A stretch of 64,000 bases of DNA from Pachypanchax playfairii (GCA_006937955.1 SSNP01000248.1:67501-131500), one strand, 5' to 3'; shown: positions 33,778 to 45,190, counted from the stretch's first letter. Notes: a model not told the origin generated them from the letters alone. Made by a program: numbers and translations.

Positions 33778-34330
33778 ATACAATTCCTTTTTATTTATTT
33801 TACACACTCACTGCTTTCTTTTATGGAGAGAGAAAGCAAAGGCTAGTGGGTGTCAAAACAAAGAGAAAAGAGACTCAAAAACAAAGGAAAAAAAAACTAG
33901 ATGTGCAATTATCGTTAAAGTTGCATTTCTAATGAATTATATGTGTTTTGTGAATGCTAAATATCCAAAAACTGTTTGTTTAATGCTGGTTTAGTACACA
34001 ATGTACAGTATGTGACAGTATTTATCTTTGTATTTTAAAAATACATTTGTATTCCTATATTTATAAAAAAGAATGTATATAAATTTAATCAAAAGTCTAT
34101 TTTTATATTTTATTGCATGTTGAGTACAAAATGTTGAATCAAAACTTGACATGCGATTAACTTTCTGCATATTTAAACTGTCTTTTGTATTGTGATTTTT
34201 TATTTGTTACTGTTATATGTACACATGAATATATTAATGAATTATTGGGTACTTGTCTTTGTGATTGACCATGGGGAAGAAGAAGGTAAACAAATAAAGT
34301 ATAAAATAAAAACTCTGTGATTCTTTATGT
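33778..34330 (+). other. pcdh18 3' UTR
   Basis: AT-rich sequence after the stop, up to two closely spaced AATAAA signals. Extent inferred from those signals. Confidence 0.6.
34293..34310 (+). terminator. polyadenylation signals of pcdh18
   Basis: AATAAA at 34293-34298 and 34305-34310, about 520 bp after the stop. Another AATAAA at 34601-34606 could serve a longer 3' end. Confidence 0.6.
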
Positions 34331-35272
34331 TGCAATCATGGAAATTTGAATGGGATTTACTTTGTCTTAATGATTTAACACAAATATGATCTAACTCAAA
34401 GAAAGAACATGGTATTAAATGGCTTCACCCTTTATTTATTATCTATATAACCTTAAGCAAATTAGTGCACGCGCCTGCTTACATTTATTCTACAAGTTGA
34501 TGAAAGAGAATCGGTCTTTTTAAGAAAAAGATCTTTTCTGCATATTTCCAATTTATCCAAACATTTCCAATTACTGAGATCCATTTTTTTCTTCTTTATG
34601 AATAAAGTTTGTATTTAAAATAGATTTCTATACAAAAACAACAGAAAATCCATTGAATACTCTTTATTTAGTATGAGGAAGCGTCAACTATGAGTGTCTC
34701 AGCCTTAATGAAACAGAGGCGTTTGACATTGTGTTATCAGTCTCAGAGCCTGCTGGAATAAAACAAAACAGTATAAAAACTGGCTGCTGAAGGAGAAATA
34801 GCTGTCGAAGCTGATGGAAATGGCTGCTGTGAAGAAACAAAGAGAAGTATTTGTGTTTATTTGACTCAAACGCCTCCCTTGTCTGTTTCCTTAACAGCTA
34901 GATGATGAGTGACACCTAGAGGTTGACAATGTGCACTGGAAACTAGATCCCAGCTCCCACCTCCACATTACTGCCTTCCCTCCTGCAGCAGCAGCCTCAG
35001 TGAGCTGGTGAGACCAAACAGCGCCACCTGCAGGACTCAGTGGCACACTGCAGCTCACAGAGGGGTCAAAGACCATCCACTGTCGAGCAAAAAAAAAGCA
35101 AAAAACCCTAGCAAATAAGAAAAAAAGGAGAGTTTGATTGAAATTGTAGATAAATTGTTAAGATAAAAGATTTGATCTAAAATTCTACTGCAATCTCAGA
35201 TATATTTTGCAAAATGTTATAACAGAAAACACAATTTAATATAACTGATGTGTAGCATCAGTGTTTTTTTTC
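34331..35272. other. intergenic, with possible CTCF-like site
   Basis: No gene. A GC-richer island around 34870-35080 contains CAGCGCCACCTGCAGG at 35019-35034, which resembles the CTCF core. No other feature seen. Confidence 0.35.
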
Positions 35273-35936
35273 TTAAAGTAGTACTATATAACTTTTCTGC
35301 AGCCATGTCTCAGACGGCCGTTGCTGGAACCGGTGTTCTGCAGAAATATGCTACCTGTTGAGATATGCTAATGATTCCTTCTGCACATGTGCCGTTCTAC
35401 AGTCTTGACTTCAATAAACAGATTTATAGTTTGTTTTCGTTTCTATATTTTTTCCATAAATACATTTACCTATCAAAGAATGCTCAGGAACACTAAATAT
35501 GATGTTATTTTTACTTTCTTTGCATTGTCAGAGCGACAGGCAAATGTTTGGACACACCCAGAGGAGAAGGACCCAACAATGGCTGATAAGGACCCAGAGG
35601 GCTTTTATATAGAAAATATCAGGGAAGTATCATAAAAATATGTTTAAATAACTAACATGGTACACTCACCATAAACGAGAATACTGTATAAACTTCTAAT
35701 GACACCTCATTATGAAATAAGTTGTTAATTTGTACTGTGGAGGCATTTTTCATCAGGGCAGCATAAATTGTCAAAACACCACTTCCTGCTGTGACCCAAA
35801 ATTAGGTTATTTAATCTATTGTAAAACCATCGGAGGAACAGAGTGTTTAATATGAAGCTGAACATTTGCAACGTTTTTCGGTGAGTATCCACTTAGACAA
35901 GTTTCAAAACCGCAGCTAAAGGTTGTACTCCTTTAA
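35273..35936. mobile_element. TTAA-type MITE related to element G
   Basis: Left end TTAAAGTAGTACTATATAAC; right end AGGTTGTACTCCTTTAA, whose complement begins TTAAAGGAGTACAACC. The first roughly 25 bp resemble element G's left end. Open stretches inside have no known domain. Confidence 0.55.
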
Positions 35937-36839
35937 ATGTGTTGGACATGCTGCATACCACGCCCCCCTCCAGGTCGCTGTCCTTTCCACTCCATTCAGC
36001 TATTTTTGTAGTTTGATAGAGATCCGGTAATCTAGCACTCCAGAAACTTTTTATTTGAAAATACTTCTTTTTTTTATGTTAGAAGAGTTGTCCAACCGGC
36101 TCGAGCCAGAGTCCGACCCTGAACGAGAGGACAATGAAGACGATGAACCTGACGAACTGCTCCATCAAACCCTTGTTGATACTAGCAGAGGTTACTGAAG
36201 CATGTACTCAATTTTAAAGTGTTTGATGCCAACAAAAACTACTTTTGCCACAGATTTTGACACACTACCATTAAAAATAAAACTTAACCACGCACTTCGA
36301 AGCGGTTCTGATGCTGGGAGGTGTAAAGAGTTGTGGAGGTTTAACTGTTGGCGTGCAGACATAACAGCTGGTCCCGGTACACACATTCTTTACAGCCATG
36401 TCTGCGTCCCCTATTTCATGCACTCCAATAACTATAGCTAAAATTTGGAGCTAGCATTATAGGTGTGATTTAGCCAAAATGACCTCGCTTGTTGTTAACA
36501 CACCTAACAACAGAACATTTTGATACTTGTACGGACTAGAGACTACAAACCTGCAGTGAGAAATAAAGATGGCGGATTCACTCTGCGTTTAGCTGGAAGT
36601 CCATGACCATGTTTAGCGGTTCCGGTTCAAGTCTTGTGACGTAATAGTTCAAAAAATGTAATAGATAATAGAGAAAACTGAAAAGCTTGAAAAATATGAC
36701 CAAAACATTGAACAAAAATATCTCCACAACACATGGAGTGACAAATTCTAAACTTTTAGCACTCGTAGACACTCTAAATTCACTACACAAAGCATTTAAG
36801 GGCTAAAAATGTGGAATTTTCATGATATGTATCCTTTAA
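35937..36839 (-). mobile_element. probable TTAA-type element, one end recognised
   Basis: The right end 'tcatgatatgtatcctttaa' has a fish-transposon style terminus (complement TTAAAGGATACATATCATGA). No matching left terminus; it may be truncated where it meets the neighbouring element. An acidic open stretch after a TTAG acceptor (from 36083: ELSNRLEPESDPEREDNEDD) may be an exon remnant of unknown family. Confidence 0.4.
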
Positions 36840-37548
36840 GTTTGCCATAATAAAAAGTGTTGCTCAACTACCGAAGCTGAAAAAATTTCCTGGCAGTCAG
36901 ATGAGTGCACAATCATCAGCATGTTATCCATTTAGCTTCCTGTTCAACCTTACCTGTCTGGTCTTCTACTTGCCATCAGCCGATCCTCTTCCTTATACAG
37001 TTCGTGGTGTAAAGCTGTTACAGGAAGAATATGGGTCAACTGTTGAACAACTGTAGCTGATTGCTCATTTTTGTGATTCTTTCATTAAAACATCTGCTTC
37101 TCTAACAGAAAATACTCATGCGCAGACAGTTGAGACAGATCTGAACCTTCATTATATTCACATAAAAAAAAAAAAGTTAAAACATGTTTTTTTCAGTGGA
37201 GTGGGTGGAGTCAGTATTGGGTTCAGCCAGGTGTATGTATGGCACATCATCACTAAACTCCCTGATTGAGCTGTTCACTCAAACAAGCTGTGGATGAAGG
37301 AACATCAAAATTGTTCCTAAAAAATAAAATCAGTGAAAATTCACCCCGCTAACGGACAGTGATCACAGGTGACCTGATGCTCTACCCGGCGGACTTAGGG
37401 AACACAAGTCTCTTCAACTAGATGAGATGAACAGGCAACTGGTAGCCAAGAGGTGCAACTCCACGCAGACTACACTGGAATCTTTTTTTTAAGTGACAGT
37501 TTCAGCATGACGTCAGTTTCCCCCTTGCTTAAACAATGTAAACGTTGC
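36840..37548. other. no recognisable feature
   Basis: Spacer between elements. Nothing coding or repetitive recognised. Confidence 0.4.
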
Positions 37549-38117
37549 TTGGGAGTTAGAGGTGGGAAAAATGATCGATTCTAAGATGCATCGCGATTCG
37601 GCCGTGCACGATTCTGCATCGATGCAGCATGTGACATAATCGTGATTCCCACTCAATCCAGGTTCTCAAGTGTCCTTGTCTTTAAGCTGCTAAAAATGTT
37701 TTATCCAGCACACTTTGAATGAAAAACAAGGAATTGTTTTATTTGAATATTTGCACTTTTAAATAGACAGGCTAAGCCTATGCTATTTGTTTTGGTATAC
37801 TACATGTGAAATGTAGAATCCTGTCTTATAGCTGCTGTACTGAAAATTTAGTTTTTTATACATACATTTTTTTTATTTAAGTAATAGGTAGCACACTTTA
37901 AAAATGGTCGTTCACTTCAGTGGAAAGATTTATGTTTTGTCAGGTATACCGTAATAAAAAAGAATTCAAAACAATATCCGACTGCTTGTAGTAAGTTATT
38001 GAAAAATTGAGTGCAAAGAATCGTGATGTAGTGCAGAATTAAATCGAATCTTTAGGCAGATAATCGGAATCGGATCGAATCGTGAGGCAGGTAGAGATGC
38101 ACACCTCTATTGGGAGT
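37549..38117. mobile_element. hAT-type MITE with exact 8-bp TSD
   Basis: The element is 37557-38109, TAGAGGTGGG to CACACCTCTA, flanked by exact TTGGGAGT at 37549-37556 and 38110-38117. Subterminal 'cgattc' and 'aatcgaatc' motifs occur in inverted arrangement at the two ends. No transposase frame. Confidence 0.9.
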
Positions 38118-38455
38118 ATTCTCATAATAAACGGAAAAAACACCCTGAAATCTGACATTTATCCATTAAATTTTATTCAAAGTTGAGACATATTCAGAAG
38201 GGGATTTGACCATATGCTAGTTCATAAAATAAGCTGATGTACAGAGAAAAAGGCCAGTGACAGTAAGTTTACGGACGTTCCTTGATGAAAGGACACCTGG
38301 ACACCCCTCTGGGGCGGACACCCCACCATAACGGAAAAAACATCTGGTCTCGTCAGTGTCCGCTATAGCGAAGTTTCACTGTAATAAAAAATAAATAACT
38401 AAACCCCAAAGTTTGTCAATCAAATTGGCCATTTTGCTTCTGAACAAATAATCAT
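38118..38455. other. no recognisable feature
   Basis: Short spacer, AT-rich. Confidence 0.4.
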
Positions 38456-38650
38456 GATAATTCATATTTATTGATCCACGTGGGGAAATGGTTTCTCTGC
38501 ATTCTACCCGTCCCTGAGGAGCAGTGAGCTGCCATCTATACGGCACTCGGAGTCAGTTGTTGGATTCAGTATTTTCCCCAAGGACGCTCTGATACGTCGA
38601 ACTGCTTACCTCCAGGTCACTGGATGACCTCCCTCCCCATTAGGCTACAA
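38456..38650 (-). repeat. teleost LINE-associated repeat
   Basis: 'tttattgatccacgtgggga' and 'cattctacccgtccctgagg' followed by 'gagcagtgagctgcc' match from memory a repeat seen across fish genomes, with a degenerate end. Family not determined. Confidence 0.45.
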
Positions 38651-39621
38651 CCGAACCAAAATCCTCACAGAATCCTCACCTCTTAGCTCATTGTATCTTG
38701 TTCACTTCATAGTACACTGTGCAGGTGATGAGCTTGATGTTTTTCATTTCAACGTACCCTTAAATGAGGTTGTTTTTCATTATCATGTTGCCTGTTTTCA
38801 CAGTCAGGTGTTGCATAAATAAACTCTGACAGGGTGCATCTGAATGCACACCTGAATCTGAAGACACCAACAGAATCACTGTGCAGAGAAAGTGTAATAA
38901 ATACCATCTGTCTCTTTGATGCTGACATCAGATTTAATTAAACATATATGTGATGAATGTTACACAGCTTTCTACCAGTTTCTCCACTCACACAAGCTGC
39001 AGCAACAACAAACTACAAATTCTAAAATTAGGAGCTACTCCTACACAAATCTATGCAATGTTTCTGTGTAAAACAACTGGTTTTGGATTTGTATGTAAAT
39101 AGTTCAAATTAAGCTGTGCTGCATTACGGTGATTGAAATTAGTATTATTTTTAAATTATATATTATCTTTAAGATTGTTAAAATGGAGTCTGAACAAACA
39201 TATTTAACATAGTTTCAGTTCATATTTCTCTAATAAATTCTTGAGCCTTGCTGCTCAGAGGAGGAGATGAGCCACTTTACATTTCAAATGTCTAGAAATT
39301 TATAAGCATTTCTAACGAGTCTGAAAATCACTCCATAATGAGCTGCAGATGTTAGCGTTAGCATGCTCTGTCGGCTTACGTTGCAGTGCATCATGGTCTA
39401 TTTGATTGATGCAGTGTACAGCTGTTGTACCTTACGTTTATTGGACCATATGATACGTTTTCTGGGTTTTGTATTGTGGATGAAAAACTGAAGATAAAAT
39501 GTTCACACTAAATATTAAACAAGTGGACGATTTGTTTTTATTCCAGACCTCATGATATAAATCCTAACTGCTTTGGTATGACCCCCCCTTTTTCCCATCA
39601 GCAGCCTTGAAGCCTGATAAT
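38651..39621. other. no recognisable feature
   Basis: AT-rich spacer with no ORF or element ends of note. Confidence 0.4.
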
Positions 39622-40116
39622 ACACTCTCAGAAATAGAGGTACGAGACAAGGACATTTTTGTACCTATAGGTAAGTTGTTTTAAAATGTTCCCTTAAAAG
39701 TACAATATTGGTCTTTAAAAGGCCAGACATGCCCCTTAGAGGGCTGGGTACAAGAAGGGTACAAATTCTTGTCGCTGGGGGTGTACCCTATAGTCCAGGT
39801 CCATTTTTGTACCTTATGAAGTTGTTCCACTAAAACAGTAAAATTATGCCACATTTTGAAGTCTTTAACCAACATTCTGAAACATAATATTGAAAATGAT
39901 GGATGAAACTTAATAAAATGGAGATTAACCAGCCTTGACCAGGGTTGCAGGTGCAGTTGAAATGGTACAAATTTGTACTTTATATCAATTTGAACACTCA
40001 AAGGGGCATTTCTGGCCTTTTAAAGACCAATATTGTACTTTTAAGGGAACATTTTAAAACAATTTACCTATAGGTACAAAAATGTTCTTGTCTTGTACCT
40101 CTATTTCCGAGAGTGT
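39622..40116. mobile_element. 495-bp DNA element with about 120-bp TIRs
   Basis: Left arm 39622 to about 39745 (ACACTCTCAGAAATAGAGGT and onward) and right arm about 39995 to 40116 are inverted copies with few mismatches, including 'tttgtacctataggtaa' and 'aagtacaatattggtcttta'. The arms differ from each other at roughly one base in twenty by eye. No clear target duplication, so superfamily open. No coding capacity. Confidence 0.85.
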
Positions 40117-41164
40117 GCTGCACCTCTGTGCTTCTGAAAGACCTGGTCTGGTTTTCATGTTAGTTCATGTTGCTCTCACCAACCAACATGGCTGCCGGCT
40201 TGTTCCTATAACAGCAAAACCAGAAGATGTTTTTCACTTGGATCACAGCTCCATCAGTGGATGTTTGGGTTTGTGTATTTATTTATGTGCAGAGTCAATG
40301 TAGTGACACTGAAGTGTGTCAGAAAGCGTATAGCCACAGTGGGAGGTGTGCTATTCACAGACTACTCACAAGCCCACTGTGATGAGGGGGGCTAGAATTG
40401 GTTAGATAATGGACCATCAGCTAAACAATAGCTGCTGTGTGTGTGTGTATTTGCGTGTGCAAATGTCTTATTACCTGAGTGTGTTTATGTGTGGCTTTAT
40501 CTTTTTGTGTCCTCTGTTTTGAGTCTGAGCATTGTTGATTTTTTTTATTGTTTTGTGTGAGTCATTTTGTGTAATGGCGTGTGTTTTGAGTGCATCGACA
40601 CAAGTGTGCCTCTCTGTGTGTGTAGTTCTGGTCAAAATCCGTCCACTGTGCTTCTGCCCTGATAAACCAATGAATGTGTGTGAGAGAGAGAATTAGAGAG
40701 AGTTGTGACACAGAATAAGATCAGGTGTGTGAGTCTGTGTGCGTGTGTGTGTTTGAGCTCAATAAGCTGATGTAATCTTGGTGAGCATGTCAGTGAACAC
40801 CTTGCTGGGTTTCTTGACACTGTGTGAACATGCTGGGCGTGGCCGTAGCTGACTGAGTTGATGTGAGTGTGAGGATGTGTCAGTAGAGGGAAGATGGAAG
40901 TCGTTTTGTTCTGGTGATAATGTTGGACCAAGATTGGAGAGACAGCATGAGCTTTGTGACTGTGTGTAAGCCGTAAACATCGAATGTTAGAGATAAAAAA
41001 GGTAAAAATGATCTAGTTTTTAATGTCTTTCTTTCATGTTCACATGTGTTTAGATTCACAACAACCCAGAACATGCTAATCTGTTTTGTTTTCCTAAAAA
41101 ACAGCTGGACTTTTACTCTTTCATCTGAAAGGTTTCTTATGTTTCTGATCGTAGGTTGAAAGTT
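40117..41164. other. spacer with TG-rich stretch
   Basis: 40430-40770 is enriched in TG and GTGT on the + strand, a cryptic microsatellite. ORFs on the minus strand are its CA-coded shadow. No gene recognised. Confidence 0.5.
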
Positions 41165-43600
41165 CAACTCAAATTCAATTCTAGCTGTGGACGGGAAGGA
41201 TCTCCTGTATAGGGTTCTAGCTGTGGACGGGAAGGATCTCCTGTAGATGGTTCTAGCTGTGGACGGGAAGGATCTCCAGTAGTGGGTTATAGCTGTAGAC
41301 GGGAAGGATCTCCTGTAGAGGGTTCTAGCTGTGGACGGGAAGGATCTCCTGTAGATGGTTCTAGCTGTGGACGGGAAGGATCTCCAGTAGAGGGTTCTAG
41401 CTGTGGACGGGAAGGATCTCCTGTAGATGGTTCTAGCTGTGGACGGGAAGGATCTCCAGTAGAGGGTTCTAGCTGTGGACGGGAAGGATCTCCCGTAGAG
41501 GGTTCTAGCTGTGGACGGGAAGGATCTCCCGTAGAGGGTTCTAGCTGTAGACAGGAAGGATCGCCTGTAGAGGGTTCTAGCTGTGGACGGGAAGGATCTC
41601 CTGTAGTGGGTTATAGCTGTGGACGGGAAGGATCTCCCATAGAGGGTTCTAGCTGTGGACGGGAAGGATCTCCCATAGAGGGTTCTAGCGGTGGACAGGA
41701 AGGAGCTCCTGTAGAGGGTTCTAGCTGTGGACAGGAAGGATCTCCTGTAGAGGGTTCTAGCTGTTGACGGGAAGGATCTCCTGTAGAGGGTTCTAGCTGT
41801 GGACAGGAAGGATCTCCCGTAGAGGGTTCTAGCTGTGGACGGGAAGGATCTCCTGTAGAGGGTTCTAGCTGTGGACGGGAAGGATCTCCCGTAGAGGGTT
41901 CTAGCTGTGGACGGGAAGGATCTCCTGTAGATGGTTCTAGCTGTGGACGGGAAGGATCTCCAGTAGAGGGTTCTAGCTGTGGACGGGAAGGATCTCCCGT
42001 AGAGGGTTCTAGCTGTGGACGGGAAGGATCTCCCGTAGAGGGTTCTAGCTGTAGACAGGAAGGATCGCCTGTAGAGGGTTCTAGCTGTGGACGGGAAGGA
42101 TCTCCTGTAGAGGGTTCTAGCTGTGGACAGGAAGGATCTCCCGTAGAGGGTTCTAGCTGTGGACGGGAAGGATCTCCCATAGAGGGTTCTAGCGGTGGAC
42201 AGGAAGGAGCTCCTGTAGAGGGTTCTAGCTGTGGACAGGCACGATCTCCAATAGAGGGTTCTAGCGGTGGACAGGAAGGAGCTCCTGTAGAGGGTTCTAG
42301 CTGTGGACAGGAAGGATCTCCCGTAGAGGGTTCTAGCTGTGGACGGGAAGGATCTCCTGTAGAGGGTTCTAGCTGTGGACAGGAAGGATCTCCCGTAGAG
42401 GGTTCTAGCTGTGGACGGGAAGGATCTCCTGTAGAGGGTTCTAGCTGTGGACGGGAAGGATCACCTGTAGTGGGTTATAGCTGTAGACGGGAAGGATCTC
42501 CTGTAGAGGGTTCTAGCTGTGGACAGGAAGGAGCTCCTGTAGAGGGTTCTAGCTGTGGACAGGAAGGATCTCCTGTAGAGGGTTCTAGCTGTGGACAGGA
42601 AGGAGCGCCTGTAGAGGGTTCTAGCTGTGGACAGGAAGGAGCGCCTGTAGAGGGTTCTAGCTGTGGACAGGAAGGATCTCCCGTAGAGGGTTCTAGCTGT
42701 TGACGGGAAGGATCTCCCGTAGAGGGTTCTAGCGGTGGACGGGAAGGATCTCCTGTAGAGGGTTCTAGCTGTGGCCGTGAAGGATCTCCTGTAGAGGGTT
42801 CTAGCTGTGGACAGGAAGGATCTCCTGTAGAGGGTTCTAGCTGTGGACAGGAAGGATCTCCCGTAGAGGGTTCTAGCTGTGGACGGGAAGGATCTCCCGT
42901 AGAGGTTCTAGCTGTGGACGGGGAGGGTCTCCCGTAGAGGGTTCTAGCTGTGGACGGGAGGGATCGGCTGTAGAGGGTTCTAGCTGTGGACGGGAAGGAT
43001 CTCCCATAGAGGGTTCTAGCGGTGGACAGGAAGGAGCTCCTGTAGAGGGTTCTAGCTGTGGACAGGAAGGATCTCCCGTAGAGGGTTCTAGCTGTTGACG
43101 GGAAGGATCTCCCGTAGAGGGTTCTAGCGGTGGACAGGAAGGATCTCCTGTAGAGGGTTCTAGCTGTGGACAGGAAGGAGCTCCTGTAGAGGGTTCTAGC
43201 TGTGGACAGGAAGGATCTCCTGTAGAGGGTTCTAGCTGTTGACGGGAAGGATCTCCTGTAGAGGGTTCTAGCTGTGGACAGGAAGGATCTCCCGTAGAGG
43301 GTTCTAGCTGTGGACGGGAAGGATCTCCCGTAGAGGGTTCTAGCGGTGGACAGGAAGGAGCTCCTGTAGAGGGTTCTAGCTGTGGACAGGAAGGATCTCC
43401 TGTAGAGGGTTCTAGCTGTGGACAGGAAGGATCTCCTGTAGAGGGTTCTAGCTGTTGACGGGAAGGATCTCCTGTAGAGGGTTCTAGCTGTGGACAGGAA
43501 GGATCTCCTGTAGAGGTCTGTGTTGGATTTGAAGACACTCTGTTTTTGAGTTACTGTGTTCTGAAGAGGATGATGAGGGTTCTCCATCATGTTCTTCATA
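41165..43600 (-). mobile_element. LINE 3' end blown up by an internal minisatellite
   Basis: On the minus strand the order is: LINE 3' coding end (43600 to 43517, similar to 51885-51810), then about 65 tandem 36-bp units, then a 'gaattgaatttgagttgaa' tail (41183-41165) like the short tandem tails that end fish CR1/L2/Rex1-type LINEs. The unit translates as YRRSFLSTARTL; the single-copy relative at 51681-51885 reads CYRRSFLP at the corresponding place. The array has therefore replaced or expanded the last codons and 3' UTR of the LINE. Confidence 0.7.
41179..43516. repeat. 36-bp minisatellite, about 65 units
   Basis: The unit starts TTCTAGCTGTGGACGGGAAG and continues GATCTCCTGTAGAGGG. Because 36 is divisible by 3, long frames stay open: + reads GREGSPVEGSSC repeats, minus reads PSTGDPSRPQLE or YRRSFLSTARTL repeats. 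Variants include GGACAGG, GAGCTCC, CCCATAG, TAGCGG and a TGTTGACGG type that adds a stop. Units 7-15 match units 21-29, a higher-order repeat of 504 bp (14 units). A 1-base deletion near 42905 shifts the frame. I do not regard these ORFs as genes. Confidence 0.95.
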
Positions 43601-43865
43601 CTCCTTTCGGCTATTATTTCTACAGGATCTAGATCAGAACCAGAACAGAACCAGCCTTCTTTATCAGTTTGTTCAGCCTCTTTACGTCAGCTGCCCTGAT
43701 GCTCCGCCCCTAACAGGTGACTGCAGGTGTGATCACACGCTCCACAACAAACTTATAAAAGATCTTCAACATTTTGCTGCAAATACTGAAAAACCTGAAC
43801 TTCTTCAGGAAGTCTGTTTTGTTCCGTCTTAAAAATCACAAGTTGTGACAAAGGTATAACTAGAA

Positions 43866-43928
43866 AGGGCCAAGCAGCAGCATACGCGAGCGAGACGTGC
43901 TGCTGACGCATCTGGTGGAAAGGAGGGG
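43866..43928 (+). mobile_element. solo right end of element C family
   Basis: 'gggccaagcagcagcatacg' to 'ggtggaaaggaggggt' matches the right end of element C (9311-9389), but lacks an internal 'tgcagtaacg' segment present there. Confidence 0.7.
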
Positions 43929-43964
43929 TGAGAGTCGTTGAGTTAGTGTCGACTGTGACTTGTT

Positions 43965-43967
43965 TGT

Positions 43968-44014
<47 letters not shown>
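43965..44014. repeat. (TTTA)n microsatellite
   Basis: About 12 TTTA units. Confidence 0.95.
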
Positions 44015-44710
44015 TCAGCTGTTTCACAAGGTAAATTGTTTCATATAAACTAGATAGATGGAACTTCTCTGTGTGATGTCAGTCTTTCCTGTTTAACATT
44101 AAAGCTTCTTCACTCCTCATTCAAACTATCTGTCTTTTCTCACCAACATGTGGACATTACTGTCCTCACAGTGTCCTTGATCTTAAAGGATGTAGGTGTA
44201 CAGCTGATATATCAGTATATATGTTTTTGTTTTCTGATTTAGCTCTAGAACTACCTGTGTTGCTTCTTAGTTAAAAAGTTCTTACAAGTTTTTTATGATA
44301 ATAATTTCAGTGAACTGACCTTTAAAGAAGAGACACTTGTGAATATGCACACTTTCACAGTTCTGCTGTTTCTGCAGTATTCTCACCATAACACAGCTGT
44401 TGATGGCCTCTGTCCACCTTCAACATCAATGTGAATGATGTGCATCATACTGTGCGTGCTTGTGTGTTTGTGTGTAACACATCACACTGTTTGCCAAGAA
44501 ACCCTTTTTTGGAAGACACAGTAACATTGAACTTGGCAGAAAAAAAGTGCTTCACCGTGTAACCTGCCGTGTTGAGTACGCACTCCATACAGACCTGCAT
44601 CATCAGCGTCAGATAGAAATCACCGGAGCGAGCATCCATCCCTGTCAAAGACACAAGTACAACCATCAGCAGCAGAGTAGAAGAAGAAATCCTAGAATGT
44701 TAATAAAGCT

Positions 44711-44771
44711 GTGTGTGTGTGTGTCTGTCTGTCTGTGTGTGTGTGTGTGTGTGTGTGGGGGGGGGGGGGGG
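44711..44771. repeat. (GT)n microsatellite ending in poly-G at the gap
   Basis: GT and GTCT units followed by a run of 15 G that runs directly into the N gap. Confidence 0.9.
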
Positions 44772-44784
44772 NNNNNNNNNNNNN
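44772..44784. other. assembly gap (13 N)
   Basis: Thirteen N. It lies between a poly-G run and a sequence repeated at 45013, so local assembly is unreliable. Confidence 1.
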
Positions 44785-44916
44785 CCGAGGGTTCTTGTGG
44801 GGACCGAAGCCTGGTCCCCATGAGGGGGACTCCCCTTTTTAGGGTTAGGGGTTAGGTTTATAGGTATGGTGTGAATAGAGTTTTAGTTAGTCTTAGGGTT
44901 AGTTATAGTGTGTGTA

Positions 44917-44956
<40 letters not shown>

Positions 44957-45151
44957 TTGTATTTCTGACCTCCTGGGGACCCATTTCCTGACTTTTACTA
45001 TCTTTCTGGGGTCCGAGGGTTCTTGTGGGGACCGAAGCCTGGTCCCCATGAGGGGGACTCCCCTTTTTAGGGTTAGGGGTTAGGTTTATAGGTATGGTGT
45101 GAATAGAGTTTTAGTTAGTCTTAGGGTTAGTTATAGTGTGTGTATAGTGTG

Positions 45152-45153
<2 letters not shown>
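44785..45153. repeat. about 140-bp direct repeat, two copies, beside the gap
   Basis: Copies at 44785-44925 and 45013-45153 look identical by eye over about 140 bp, beginning CCGAGGGTTCTTGTGGGGAC and including a TTAGGG-like 'agggttaggggttagg' run. The spacer is mostly (GT)n. The sequence resembles a GT-associated repeat widespread in fish ('ggggacc...ggtcccca'). Confidence 0.85.
44917..44953. repeat. (GT)n microsatellite
   Basis: GT run between the two direct repeats; a similar run follows at about 45150-45187. Confidence 0.9.
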
Positions 45154-45188
<35 letters not shown>

Positions 45189-45190
45189 TG

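Larger units (their letters stand above)
43601..44707. other. spacer with transposon end and SSR
   Basis: It contains the solo element C end (43866-43928) and a TTTA microsatellite (43965-44014). The rest holds no recognised gene. Confidence 0.5.

Noticed and set aside
41179..43516. CRISPR-like array
   Set aside because: Units are contiguous with no unique spacers, in an animal genome; it is a minisatellite.
41282..43599. Long ORFs in the 36-bp array as protein genes
   Set aside because: They are open on both strands and in several frames because the period is a multiple of three. No promoter or splice logic, and the array derives from a LINE.
44815..44850. Interstitial telomere
   Set aside because: Only two or three imperfect TTAGGG-like units, inside a duplicated dispersed repeat.
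44547..44855. ORF running through the N gap
   Set aside because: It crosses unknown bases and microsatellite sequence.
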